Shown here one piece after another: positions 23,603-32,744 of a stretch of DNA of 64,000 nt. Position 1 is the stretch's first letter; each line of letters starts with the position of its first letter. The DNA lies in NCBI GenBank assembly GCA_036488085.1, contig DASXHZ010000029.1:1-64000 (forward strand), in the 5' to 3' direction. The notes below the pieces were generated by a model. The model was not told the DNA's origin, did not search any database, and saw only the letters and a list, made by a program, of their open reading frames with translations. Source of the stretch: DASXHZ01 sp036488085. Its GTDB lineage: Bacteria > Acidobacteriota > Thermoanaerobaculia > Gp7-AA8. The position numbers and the translations under genes are program-made.

Positions 23603-26023
23603 GTGAATCCGACGTGGATCTATGTTGCCGTCGTGTATGCGATCGCTGTCTATCTGACGCGGCGCGGACGCATCGACTTGCCGTGGCGCGTGGCCGGGCT
23701 GTTCTACGTCCTGGTGCTCTTTTTCATGTGGAAGGCGATGACGGGGCCGTACGTGAACTTCCCCGCCGACTTCGTGAAGGCGTTGCCGCCGTGGTCGTTC
23801 ATGCACCGCCACGTCGTACGGGTCGGCAATGGGGAGCTGAATGACCTGCCGATGCAGATCGTGCCGTGGGCCATTCAGGTGCGCGACGCGTGGCAGTCGT
23901 TCCACATTCCGCTGTGGAACGCGCTTTCGGGAGCGGGGTATCCGCTGCTCGCGAACGGGCAAAGCTCCGCGCTGTCGTTTCTGCGGATCATCACGCTGCC
24001 GCTCTCGCTCGGCCACGCGCTGACGGCGGAAGCGGCGTTCAAGCTCCTCATCGCGATGTCGTTCACGTTCCTCTACTGCCGGAGGCGCGCGTGGAGCGAG
24101 CTCGCATGCGCCACCGGCGCGGTCTCATTCGGCTTTTGTTCGTTCCTCGCGGTGTGGCTGCACTTCCCGCTCGTCACGGTCGCCTGCTTCGTGCCGGCGA
24201 TGCTGTACGCGATCGACCTGCTCGCGGAGGGCATCACCTACGGCCGCTTCGTGTTCGGCGCGCTGCTCTGGACCGCGATCATCTTCGGCGGGCATCCGGA
24301 AACGGCGTCGCACATTTTCTTCCTTGCGCTCCTCTACGTGGTCTGGCTGATGATCTGCGGCGAGATCGCAAAGCCGGTGCGCTTCATCCTCGGCCTCGGC
24401 GCGGTGATGGTCGTGGCGGCGGCGCTCGCGTCGCCGTTCCTCGCGCCGGTCGCCGAGGCGATCACGAAGTCGAAGCGGTACCAGTTCCTCCAGGCGTGGC
24501 AGAAGCCGGAGGGGAACGAATCGGGCGTCCCGTTCGTCATCTCGCTCTTCGAGCCGCATTTCTTCGGCGACGTTCCGGTCGAGGCGCCGTGGGGGCCCGC
24601 GCACGCCGAGACGATCACCGCCTTCGCCGGCCTCCTCGGCGTCGCCGGCTGGCTGGCGCTCTTGATCGACGGCATTGCAAGGCGGCGCTTTCGCTCGCGC
24701 GAGTTCTTCTTCGTCCTGCTGACGCCGGTCCTCTTCGGCATCGTCCTCGACTGGCCGGTGATCGGAACGATCTTCCATCGCGCATTCGCGCTGGCGGCGA
24801 ACGGCCGGATGCGGCTCCTCATCGCATTCGTCTTCGCGATCCAGGCGGCGGCGCTCGTCGATCTCATCGAACAAGGACGAAGGCTTCCGGCGGCGATCGG
24901 CCTCGCGTTCGTGACCGCGGGCCTGGCGTGGCTGCTCCAGCCGATGCATTTCGACACCGCGTGGCACAAGCCGAGCGCCTTCGCGGCGGTGATCCCGAGC
25001 ATCATCACCGTCGTCATCGCGGCGCTGGCGGTGCTCATGCCGCTACGAGCGAGGCCGTTCGCGCTCATGGTGTTGCTCGTCGCCGTCACGAACGAGGTGT
25101 GGTGCACCGGGATCGACTGGAACCAACCGGTGCACGAACGCTACGTCTATCCGAAGACGCCGGTCATCGCGAAGATGCAGGAGCTGCGCGACGCGTCGCG
25201 CAACGACCCGTTCCGAATCGTCGGAATCGGCACGCCGCTCTTCCCGAACACGAATGCCGCCTTCGGCCTCGCCGACGTCCGCGTGCACGACCCGATGGCG
25301 AGCGGCCGCTACATCGGCTTCCTCCGCAACGTGACGAAGGACTACAACCCCGGCGACTACTTCGCGCAGTGGAAAGACGCCGACACGACGCTCCTCAACT
25401 TCCTCGGCGTCCGCTACGTCCTGACGCTGCCGCGGTCGCAGATGACCGCACCGTTCGACCCGTCGCGCTTCAAGGTCGCGTACGACGGCAAGGACGCGAT
25501 GCTCTTCGAGAACGTCCAGTGGCGGCCGCGCTTCTTTCCGATCGTCGCGATCTATCTCGACTTCAAGGGCGACGCGTTCATCCACCACCTGCTCAACATC
25601 AACGACTGGTCGACGGAAGCGGTGTTAAGGCGGCTGCCGGTCGAGAACGACCAGGAGCGGCGCGACCTCCTCGCGCCGCGGGCGAAGAATGCGCCGATGG
25701 CGAAGGTGCAGATCGTCAGCGCGACCGACACCGATTACAAGCTCCGGATCGACGCGCCGCGCTACACGCTGATCACGAGCAGCATTCCGTTCTGGCCGGG
25801 ATGGAAGGTGACGGAGAACGGGCGGAAGCTCGAGCCGCTGCAGGTGGACCACACGTTCTTCGGCTTCGTCGTCCGTCCGGGGATGAGCGAAGTGCGCGTC
25901 CGCTACGTGCCCGCGACGTTCTGGGTCAGCGCGTGGCTCTCGCTGCTGACGCTCGCGACAATCGTCGCGCTTTCCAGAGAATCGCTGCGACTGCGGCTAA
26001 GAACACGGCTCCGAATGGAATGA
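23603..26023 (+). CDS. YfhO-like polytopic membrane protein
   Basis: 806 residues with a GTG start. About twelve hydrophobic helices lie between residues 5 and 500, with FGGHPETASHIFF matching the YfhO/GT-C signature. The C-terminal third is a soluble domain ending ITSSIPFWPGWKV, FFGFVVRPG and a last transmembrane helix. Family members are large membrane proteins linked to glycosylation of surface polymers or lipids. The 3' end overlaps the opposite-strand gene by 98 bp of coding sequence. Confidence 0.8.
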   Translation: MNPTWIYVAVVYAIAVYLTRRGRIDLPWRVAGLFYVLVLFFMWKAMTGPYVNFPADFVKALPPWSFMHRHVVRVGNGELNDLPMQIVPWAIQVRDAWQSFHIPLWNALSGAGYPLLANGQSSALSFLRIITLPLSLGHALTAEAAFKLLIAMSFTFLYCRRRAWSELACATGAVSFGFCSFLAVWLHFPLVTVACFVPAMLYAIDLLAEGITYGRFVFGALLWTAIIFGGHPETASHIFFLALLYVVWLMICGEIAKPVRFILGLGAVMVVAAALASPFLAPVAEAITKSKRYQFLQAWQKPEGNESGVPFVISLFEPHFFGDVPVEAPWGPAHAETITAFAGLLGVAGWLALLIDGIARRRFRSREFFFVLLTPVLFGIVLDWPVIGTIFHRAFALAANGRMRLLIAFVFAIQAAALVDLIEQGRRLPAAIGLAFVTAGLAWLLQPMHFDTAWHKPSAFAAVIPSIITVVIAALAVLMPLRARPFALMVLLVAVTNEVWCTGIDWNQPVHERYVYPKTPVIAKMQELRDASRNDPFRIVGIGTPLFPNTNAAFGLADVRVHDPMASGRYIGFLRNVTKDYNPGDYFAQWKDADTTLLNFLGVRYVLTLPRSQMTAPFDPSRFKVAYDGKDAMLFENVQWRPRFFPIVAIYLDFKGDAFIHHLLNINDWSTEAVLRRLPVENDQERRDLLAPRAKNAPMAKVQIVSATDTDYKLRIDAPRYTLITSSIPFWPGWKVTENGRKLEPLQVDHTFFGFVVRPGMSEVRVRYVPATFWVSAWLSLLTLATIVALSRESLRLRLRTRLRME

Positions 26024-27395
26024 GCGACCGCGCGTCGCCGGGTCCGAAGATCAGCTCGCCGAGGTTGAACGAAGACCATTCGGAGTCGAGGCTGCCGGGG
26101 GCGTGGCGGCGGAAGACGATCGCCTCGTCGTGTGCGAGCCGGTTGACCGAGGTATGGCCGGTGAACGTCGCCGCGCTCCACGGCGCCGTGATCGGAACGT
26201 CCGGCGAGAAGTTGCCGCGGAGGAGCAGCGGCAGGATGTACTGCGTCAGCGGCCGCGGAATCGTCGCGGAAGGCTGCGGATCGACGGCAGTCACGCCGAA
26301 GTTGATCGCGATGGAGAGTACGCCGAGCGCGATGACGAGCCTTTGTTTGTCGACCCGGAGCAGCGCGATGCCCCACAGCGGAATGAGCGGCACGAGGTAG
26401 CGCGCACCGACCCCGAAGCCCGCATCCCAGCTGATGTAGCAGAGGTTGAAGATCAGGAAGATGCCGGAGATCACGACGATCCCCAGCGTCCGGAGCACTG
26501 GAGCGATTGCCATCACGAGCACCGGCGCGAAAAAGAGCAGGCCGCGGTATGGCGAGATCGTGATGCCGTAGAGCGCATCGAGCGACGGGAGGCCGAAGAG
26601 CGCGCCGCCTTTGGTGATAAAGCGCGGATCGGTTTTCGCCATGGAGCTCGTGAGCAGCCCGCCAAAGCAGAGGTATTGATACGCGGCAAGGCCGAAAAGT
26701 GGCGGCAGCGCACCGGCGATGAAGGGGACGAGCGTCTTGCGGCCGCGGATCAGCGCGATGACGACCATCGCCGGCGCGCAGATGTAATACATCGCCGTCG
26801 CGAGCGCCGCCGCGAGCCCGGCGACCCAGGCGCGGCGTACGGTGTACGCGATCAGCATCAGCGAGCCGGCTGGCACCATGACCATGAGCACCGTCGAGTA
26901 CGGGAAGAGCTCCGTACCGAATGCGACGATCAGCGCGACCGTCGCCGACCAGAGCGGATCGAGGCCGCGGCGCCGCCCGATTCGATACAGCAGTGCCGGG
27001 ACGAGCGCCGCGAAGATCCCGCACGTGAAGAGCGTACAGAAGTAGCAGGCGATCGCGAGGTTCCGGATCCCGAAAGTGTGCACGAAGAAGTATGGGACGG
27101 CGGCGAGGAACGAGAGCGCCGGCGCTTTGTTCGCGTAGACGTGTCCGTTGCCGTACGACACGTCGCCGGTGTTGCCTGCGTATGCGTCGATCGCGAAGGT
27201 GTGCCGTTCGACCAACGCGCGCGTCAGGTCGAAGGTCGCGTTCTGGTTCCAGCCGGCGCCGGCGTAAAAGTACGCGGCGGCGAAGAACGTCAGCAGGAAC
27301 AGCCACTCGGCAATCCGCTTGTCGTCCACGCCGAGCACCGATACGCCGCGCACCAACAGGCGCGATTGTACGCGCGCATATGATGTAGCGCGCAT
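25926..27395 (-). CDS. GT39-like polytopic membrane protein (probable glycosyltransferase)
   Basis: 489 residues from the ATG at 27395; GTG codons at 27338 and 27329 are possible alternative starts. Ten to twelve hydrophobic helices; the first extracellular loop (FDLTRALVERHTFAIDAYAGNTGD, split by NKAPALSFLA) resembles protein-mannosyltransferase-like families that use polyprenyl-phosphate sugars. A soluble loop near residues 420-460 is followed by a C-terminal helix and an Arg/Ala-rich tail. The last 98 bp are antisense to the YfhO-like gene. The substrate is unknown. Confidence 0.75.
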   Translation of the reverse strand: MRATSYARVQSRLLVRGVSVLGVDDKRIAEWLFLLTFFAAAYFYAGAGWNQNATFDLTRALVERHTFAIDAYAGNTGDVSYGNGHVYANKAPALSFLAAVPYFFVHTFGIRNLAIACYFCTLFTCGIFAALVPALLYRIGRRRGLDPLWSATVALIVAFGTELFPYSTVLMVMVPAGSLMLIAYTVRRAWVAGLAAALATAMYYICAPAMVVIALIRGRKTLVPFIAGALPPLFGLAAYQYLCFGGLLTSSMAKTDPRFITKGGALFGLPSLDALYGITISPYRGLLFFAPVLVMAIAPVLRTLGIVVISGIFLIFNLCYISWDAGFGVGARYLVPLIPLWGIALLRVDKQRLVIALGVLSIAINFGVTAVDPQPSATIPRPLTQYILPLLLRGNFSPDVPITAPWSAATFTGHTSVNRLAHDEAIVFRRHAPGSLDSEWSSFNLGELIFGPGDARSLIPFGAVFLAAVAAILWKARRLSRASAARATR

Positions 27396-28221
27396 ACCGC
27401 GGCTTCGCGTTCTGGCTGAAAACGGCTTGATCGTCGCGGCGTTCGCGGCGGCCATCGCCCTCATCCATCCGCGCGGCAACTTCCCGCTGAACGACGATTG
27501 GGACTTCGCCCTCCCGACCTGGACGTTCGCGCGGACCGGGCAATTTCACTTCACGCACTTCACTGCCGTCAGCCTGCGCGCGATGGTGCTATGGGGAGCG
27601 GCGTGGACGCGGCTCTTCGGCGCGAGCTTCGAGGTTCTCCGCGCGTCGACGCTGGCGCTCGCCGCGGCGACCCTGCCGGTCATCAACACGATCCTCCGCC
27701 GCGCGAAGGTGGCGACGTTTCCGCGCGTCGGCACGACACTCGCCTTCGCCTTCCATCCGATCTTCATCTGGGCGTCGCGGTGAGGGCGCGTAGAAGAAGA
27801 GAAACGCGAGCGCCGACGCACGCGTTGGCTACATGCATTCCGAGGGGGAGACCGTCCCGTATTTCGGGAAGTGCTGCGACATCCTTCCGGGCAACATCTT
27901 CATCAACTGGGGTCTCGGCCCGCCGACGCTGAGTGAGTTCACGACTACTTCGAGTGGAACCGGGCGCGAGGGTCGGCGATCGAGTCGCTGCGGGCGCGAG
28001 GCGTCCCGCTGACGGAGCTCAACGGCGGAAGCGAGGCGTCGAATTACCTGGAGAGGTCGAACATGACGCGGCGGCAGTGGCGCCGCTCGCTCGCAGCGCC
28101 GCCGCGCCAGTACGTGATCGCGTTCAACGCGTATTCTGGATATCGGACCATCGAACGTCACCCGTGGCGTTCATGGCTCGGATGGCGCGATTCGGCGATC
28201 CTGACGTTGCAACGGATCTAA
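27319..28221 (+). pseudogene. GT39-like membrane protein gene with large internal deletion
   Basis: The N-terminal piece (to 27783) reads GLIVAAFAAAIALIHPRGNF, then PLNDDWDFALPTWTFARTG and TAVSLRAMVLWGAAWTRLFG, and stops at FHPIFIWASR. These are the first three helices of a glycosyltransferase-39-like protein. About 50 bp later a different frame gives VGYMHSEGETVPYFGKCCD and, after another shift, HDYFEWNRARGSAIESLRAR, GVPLTELNGGSEASNYLER and a proper end (LTLQRI, stop 28219-28221), the usual C-terminus of the same family. The middle, some 250-300 codons, is missing and at least two frame changes occur. No good start codon is left, and the 5' end overlaps the divergent gene. Its stop overlaps rph by 4 bp. 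Confidence 0.8.
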
Positions 28222-29003
28222 CGGAACTTGCGGTTCAGCCGCTCGCGCGCAAGGTTGTCGACGCGAGACAGGATCGAGGCGAGCGTCTCGCGCTGCTTCG
28301 CGACGAGCTGCGAGATCCCGTTCTTTGCCAGCGTCATCATCGACTGCATCTCGTCGTCGCTGAACGTGCCGCCTTCCGCCGTTCCCTGGATCTCGATGTA
28401 GCGGCCCTTCTCGGTCGCCACGATGTTCATGTCGACGCCCGCCTTCGAATCCTCGGAGTAGTCGAGGTCGACCGACGGCACGCCGCCGATGATCCCGACC
28501 GAGATGGCGGCGATGAAGTCGCTGATCGGCCAGCTCACGAGTTTGCCGTCGACGTACATGCGCCCGAGGGCGATGACGAGGGCTACCCAGGCGCCGGTGA
28601 TCGACGCGGTGCGCGTGCCGCCGTCCGCCTGGATGACGTCGCAGTCGATCCAGATGGTCCGCTCGCCGAGGAGCTCGGCATTAACTCCCGCACGGAGAGA
28701 CCGGCCTATGAGCCGCTGGATCTCCATCGTGCGGCCGCCCTGCTTCCCTTTCGCCGCCTCGCGCTCCACCCGCTCGGTCGTTGCGCGCGGCAGCATTCCG
28801 TACTCCGCGGTGACCCATCCTTTTCCGCTGCGATAGAGGAACGGCGGGACTTTCTCCTGCACCGATGCGGTGCAGATGACGCGCGTGTGGCCGACTTCGA
28901 TCATCGCCGACCCCTCCGCGTGTTTGTTGACGTTCGGGGTGATGACTACAGAGCGAAGCTGGTTCGGCTCGCGGCCGTCATTTCTGGGAGGCAAGTTAGG
29001 CAA
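28218..29003 (-). CDS. rph: Ribonuclease PH
   Basis: 261 residues, including the usual PNQLRSVVITPNVNKHAEGS start. A phosphorolytic 3'-5' exoribonuclease that trims tRNA 3' ends. Family motifs include ICTASVQEKVPPF, GWVTAEYGMLPRAT, IQRLIGRSLRAG and the CDVIQADGGTRTASITGA block, which contains the phosphate-binding and metal residues. It overlaps glgC by 8 bp and is probably co-transcribed with it. Confidence 0.96.
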   Translation of the reverse strand: MPNLPPRNDGREPNQLRSVVITPNVNKHAEGSAMIEVGHTRVICTASVQEKVPPFLYRSGKGWVTAEYGMLPRATTERVEREAAKGKQGGRTMEIQRLIGRSLRAGVNAELLGERTIWIDCDVIQADGGTRTASITGAWVALVIALGRMYVDGKLVSWPISDFIAAISVGIIGGVPSVDLDYSEDSKAGVDMNIVATEKGRYIEIQGTAEGGTFSDDEMQSMMTLAKNGISQLVAKQRETLASILSRVDNLARERLNRKFR

Positions 29004-30258
29004 CCACTCCTTCTCGGACTTCCGAGCCTTTCGGTACGACGACGATCCCCGTCTCGGTCACGGTGAATCGCTGTTTGTCCTGTTCGACGTCGTAGCCGAT
29101 CGTCGTCCCGGACGGCAGCTTCACGCCTTTGTCGATGATGGCGCGGCGAATCTTGCAGTGGCGGCCGACCTCGACGCCATCCATCAGGATCGACTCGTCG
29201 ATGTCCGAATACGAATGGATGCGGACGCGCGGATGTAGCACGCAACGATTGAGCGTCCCGCCCGAGATGATGACGCCGTCCGAGACGAGCGAGTCGGTCG
29301 CGATGCCGATGCGCTGCGACTTCGAGTCGGCGAAAACGAACTTCGCGGGCGGCAGGTTCTGCGGCGCGGAGACGATCGGCCACTGGTTGTTATACAGGTT
29401 GAACGCCGGCGTGACGCTGACGAGGTCGAGACACGCCGCGAAGTAGGAGTCGATCGTCCCGACGTCGCGCCAGTAGCCGCGGTTGTTCTCGGCCTCGCCC
29501 GGAACGAAGTTCTTCGCGAAGTCGTACGCCTGGACCTTCATCCGCGGGTACATGTCGGGGATGATCTCTTTGCCGAAGTCGTGCGCCGAGTCGCGCAGGG
29601 CATTCCGCTGCAGGACGTCGGTCATGACCTTGGCGGTGAAGATGTAGTTGCCCATCGACGCGAGGACTTTGTCCGGCTCGCCGGGAATCGTCTTCGCGCC
29701 GCTCTTCGGCTTCTCGACGAATCCGGTGACGCGCCAGTCGTCGTCCACTTCGACGATCCCGAAATGATGCGCCTCGGTTACCGGCACTGGAATCGTGGCG
29801 ATGGTCAGATCGGACTCGTTCGCGATGTGCTCCTGCAGCATGTGGTTCACATCCATCTTGTAGATGTGATCGCCGCCGAAGACGCAGACGTACTCGGGCT
29901 CCTCGTCGAAGATTAGCTCGAGGTTCTGGAAGACGGCGTCCGCGGTACCGCGGAACCAGAACGGCCCCTTGCGCATCTGCGCCGGGACGACGTCGACGTA
30001 CTGGCCGATCTCGTGGACCAGCCGCCACGTGCGCGTGATGTGCTCGATCAGGGAGTTGGACTTGAACTGGGTCAGGACCTTGATCTTGAGGAAACCGGAG
30101 TTGATGAAGTTGTTGATGACGAAGTCGATGATCCGGTAACGGCCGCCGAACGGAACGGCCGGTTTGGCGCGGTCGCGGGTGAGCGGATAGAGGCGCTCGC
30201 CCTGCCCGCCGGCCAGGATCATCGTGAGGACGTTTCGTCTTGAGAGAGACCCGTGCAT
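28996..30258 (-). CDS. glgC: Glucose-1-phosphate adenylyltransferase
   Basis: 420 residues. Makes ADP-glucose for glycogen. The nucleotide-binding start TMILAGGQGERLYPLT, the effector and substrate Lys in AKPAVPFGGRYRIIDF, GTADAVFQN, VFGGDHIYKMD and FVEKPKSGAKTIPG are all present, as are the C-terminal left-handed beta-helix repeats (ISGGTLNRCVLHPRVRI). No other glycogen gene is in the window. It reads into rph with an 8-bp overlap. Confidence 0.95.
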   Translation of the reverse strand: MHGSLSRRNVLTMILAGGQGERLYPLTRDRAKPAVPFGGRYRIIDFVINNFINSGFLKIKVLTQFKSNSLIEHITRTWRLVHEIGQYVDVVPAQMRKGPFWFRGTADAVFQNLELIFDEEPEYVCVFGGDHIYKMDVNHMLQEHIANESDLTIATIPVPVTEAHHFGIVEVDDDWRVTGFVEKPKSGAKTIPGEPDKVLASMGNYIFTAKVMTDVLQRNALRDSAHDFGKEIIPDMYPRMKVQAYDFAKNFVPGEAENNRGYWRDVGTIDSYFAACLDLVSVTPAFNLYNNQWPIVSAPQNLPPAKFVFADSKSQRIGIATDSLVSDGVIISGGTLNRCVLHPRVRIHSYSDIDESILMDGVEVGRHCKIRRAIIDKGVKLPSGTTIGYDVEQDKQRFTVTETGIVVVPKGSEVREGVVA

Positions 30259-30316
30259 GCGCGTTCCGCCGTCGCGGATTCTATGCCTACGCGGGTCACC
30301 TATACTTCGCCATTCG

Positions 30317-31261
30317 ATGGCCGACCGCGACTACTACGACATCCTCGGCGTGAAGAAAAGCGCGACCGATGATGAGATCAAGAAGGCGTACCGCGCGCTC
30401 GCGAAGAAGTTCCACCCCGACAAGAACAAGGGGAACAAGGACGCGGAGAACAAGTTCAAGGAGATCTCCGAGGCGTACGCGGTGCTGAGCGACAAGGAGA
30501 AGCGCACGCAGTACGACAGACTCGGCCGCGAGGCGTTCTCGTTCGGCGGAGGACAGGGCGGACCGAATCCGTTCGCCGGCGGCCAGAATCCATTCGGCGG
30601 CGGCTTCGACTTCTCGCAATTCTCGGAGCAGTTCGGCGGAGCCGGCAAGAGCGGCGGCGGCAGGCGCTCGACCCGCCGCGGCTCGACCGGCGGCTTCACC
30701 GACATCCTCTCCGATCTCTTCGGCGGAGGCGGATTCCAGGGCGCGCAGCCGGAGCCGCAGGCGTACGAAGCCGAGATGACGATCGAGTTCCGGGATGCCG
30801 TCCTCGGGACGACGATGGAGCTGAGCGTCGCCGGCTCGTCGATCAAAGTGAAGATCCCCGAGGGCGTCGGCGACGGGCAAAAAATCCGAGTGCCGCGCAA
30901 GGGCGATGCTCCGATCCAGATCACCGTTCACGTCCGGAAGCATCCGTTCTTCGAGCGGCGCGGCGACAACATCCACATCGACCTGCCGGTGACCGTCGGC
31001 GAGGCGATTCGCGGCGCCGAAGTCGACGTGCCGACGATCCACGGCCCGGTCCGCGCACGCATTCCGGCCGGAACGCAGGGCGGACAGACGTTCCGCATCA
31101 GCGGCAAGGGCGTGAAGAAGAAGGGGAAGGACGCCGGCCACGGCGATCACTACTACCGCGTCCAGATCGCGGTCCCGAAAGAGGCGCCCGCGAACGCTCT
31201 CGACGCCATCGAGGCGGCGTACGGCGAGAATCCGCGCGCGAATCTGAGGACGGTGCTGTGA
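30317..31261 (+). CDS. DnaJ-class co-chaperone without zinc finger (CbpA-like)
   Basis: 314 residues. An N-terminal J domain with HPD at 33-35 (KKFHPDKNKG) is followed by a Gly/Phe-rich linker (about 75-150) and the two C-terminal beta domains (YEAEMTIEFRDAVLGTTMELS; KIPEGVGDGQKIRVPRKG). The CxxCxGxG zinc-finger repeats of DnaJ are absent, so this is a type II (CbpA-like) J-protein that stimulates a DnaK. It opens a six-gene plus-strand operon; its stop overlaps the GTG start of the next gene. The start at 30317 is set by the J domain. Confidence 0.93.
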   Translation: MADRDYYDILGVKKSATDDEIKKAYRALAKKFHPDKNKGNKDAENKFKEISEAYAVLSDKEKRTQYDRLGREAFSFGGGQGGPNPFAGGQNPFGGGFDFSQFSEQFGGAGKSGGGRRSTRRGSTGGFTDILSDLFGGGGFQGAQPEPQAYEAEMTIEFRDAVLGTTMELSVAGSSIKVKIPEGVGDGQKIRVPRKGDAPIQITVHVRKHPFFERRGDNIHIDLPVTVGEAIRGAEVDVPTIHGPVRARIPAGTQGGQTFRISGKGVKKKGKDAGHGDHYYRVQIAVPKEAPANALDAIEAAYGENPRANLRTVL

Positions 31262-31974
31262 GCGGAGACATCTACGTCATCGGCGACTCGCACATCGGGC
31301 TCGCTGACGGAAACGAGCAGCCGATCGTGGCGTGGCTCGACCGGCTCGTCGCGCTGAAGCCGCGGGCGCTGTACCTGAACGGCGATCTCTTTCACTACCT
31401 GATCGCACACGCGAAGTTCTACACGTCGTCGGTCGACAAGGTGATGGCGAAGTTCCGGGAAGTGCGCGACGGCGGCATCGCGATTCATTACGTCGAAGGG
31501 AACCGCGACTTCTTCCTGAAGGGGTCATTCGTCGAGAACGCGGTGAGCGACATCGGCATGGAGTATCCGGTCGCGGCGGGAAAGCGGAAGTACCTCATCG
31601 TCCACGGCGACATGATCAACGACCGCGACTGGAAGTACCGCTTCTGGCGCCGCGCGTCGAAGAACCCGCTCTCGAAGCTGGCGCTGAACCTCATTCCGAA
31701 GAAGGTGGCGCGCAACTTCGTCGACGACGTCGAGAAGCGTCTCGCGAAGTCGAACTTCAAACACAAGTCCGTGCTGCCGCTGGAACTGATGAAGCGCTAC
31801 GCCGCTAGCCGCGCGCGCCAGGGCTTCACCGACGTCGTCCTCGGTCACTTCCACGAGAAGCTCGTCATGCCGGCTGACGGCGCCACGGTGACCATCCTCC
31901 CGCCGTGGTACGAAACGGGCGAGGCGATGCGAATCGATCCGGCAACCGGTGAGTTTTCGTTCGTGGTGGTATGA
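31258..31974 (+). CDS. LpxH-like metallophosphoesterase
   Basis: 238 residues with a GTG start overlapping the upstream stop (GTGA). Calcineurin-like motifs occur in order: GDSHIG (Asp10, His12), NGDLFHY (Asp43), EGNRDFF (Asn82, Arg83, Asp84), HGDMIN (His116) and LGHFHEK. The GNRDF form is typical of UDP-2,3-diacylglucosamine hydrolase, so a lipid A step is the most likely role. The YRFWRRASKNPL helix insertion also fits LpxH. Whether this organism makes lipid A cannot be told from the window, as no other lpx gene is present. Confidence 0.82.
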   Translation: MSGDIYVIGDSHIGLADGNEQPIVAWLDRLVALKPRALYLNGDLFHYLIAHAKFYTSSVDKVMAKFREVRDGGIAIHYVEGNRDFFLKGSFVENAVSDIGMEYPVAAGKRKYLIVHGDMINDRDWKYRFWRRASKNPLSKLALNLIPKKVARNFVDDVEKRLAKSNFKHKSVLPLELMKRYAASRARQGFTDVVLGHFHEKLVMPADGATVTILPPWYETGEAMRIDPATGEFSFVVV

Positions 31975-32744
31975 ACCTTTCCGTCTCCTTCCTCGGTACC
32001 GGCACTTCGACCGGCGTTCCGGTCGTCGGCTGTTCGTGCCGCGTCTGTACTTCGACGAACCCGAAAAACAGGCGGCTGCGGCAGTCGGTGAAATGCGAGG
32101 CGAACGGGAAGCACTTCCTGATCGATACGACGCCCGACCTCCGCCTGCAGCTCCTCCGCGATCCGATCCCGCGTCTCGACTTCGTCCTCTTCACGCACTC
32201 GCACGCCGATCACCTGATGGGACTCGACGACATCCGGCCGTTCAACTTCCGCCAGCGCGACTCGGTCCGGGCGTACGCGAATCCGTTCACTGCGAAGGCG
32301 ATCCGGCGCGCGTTCAGCTACATCTGGGACGAACAGTCGCAGATCGGCGGCGGCAAACCGCAGCTCGATCTCGTCGAAGTCACGGACACGTTCTCTCACG
32401 ACGGAATCGAGATCACGCCGATCCCCGTCGAGCACGGCGACTGGACGATCCTCGGTTTTCGCATCGGGAAATTCGCCTACATCACCGACACGAACGGCAT
32501 CCCGCCGGCGTCGATCGAGCTGCTCCGCGGCGTCGAAATCCTCGCGCTCGACGGGCTACGCGTCGCCCCGCGCCACCCCACGCACTGGATCATCAGCCAG
32601 GCGGTCGAAGCGGCGGAAAAGATCGGCGCTAGCGAGACGTGGCTGATCCACCTCACGCACGAGGTTGAGCACGACGAGGTGGAGGCGACGCTGCCGAGCG
32701 GGATCCGGCTTGCGTATGACGGGCTGCGGCTGGAGCTCGCATGA
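31971..32744 (+). CDS. MBL-fold hydrolase, PhnP-like
   Basis: 257 residues. Metallo-beta-lactamase fold with the metal motif THSHADH at 75-81, further ligands in VEHGDW and LDGLRV, and a final His in HLTHEVEH. The early FLGTGTSTGVPVVGC plus Cys21, Cys23 and Cys26 match the PhnP/cyclic-phosphodiesterase branch with its structural zinc site. Likely cleaves cyclic phosphodiesters of ribose or nucleotides. ATGA overlap with the genes on both sides. Confidence 0.88.
   Translation: MNLSVSFLGTGTSTGVPVVGCSCRVCTSTNPKNRRLRQSVKCEANGKHFLIDTTPDLRLQLLRDPIPRLDFVLFTHSHADHLMGLDDIRPFNFRQRDSVRAYANPFTAKAIRRAFSYIWDEQSQIGGGKPQLDLVEVTDTFSHDGIEITPIPVEHGDWTILGFRIGKFAYITDTNGIPPASIELLRGVEILALDGLRVAPRHPTHWIISQAVEAAEKIGASETWLIHLTHEVEHDEVEATLPSGIRLAYDGLRLELA

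Noticed and set aside
23866..26400. An 844-residue plus-strand frame
   Set aside because: It is the shifted frame of the YfhO-like gene, with Arg/Pro/Ala-rich composition and no motif.
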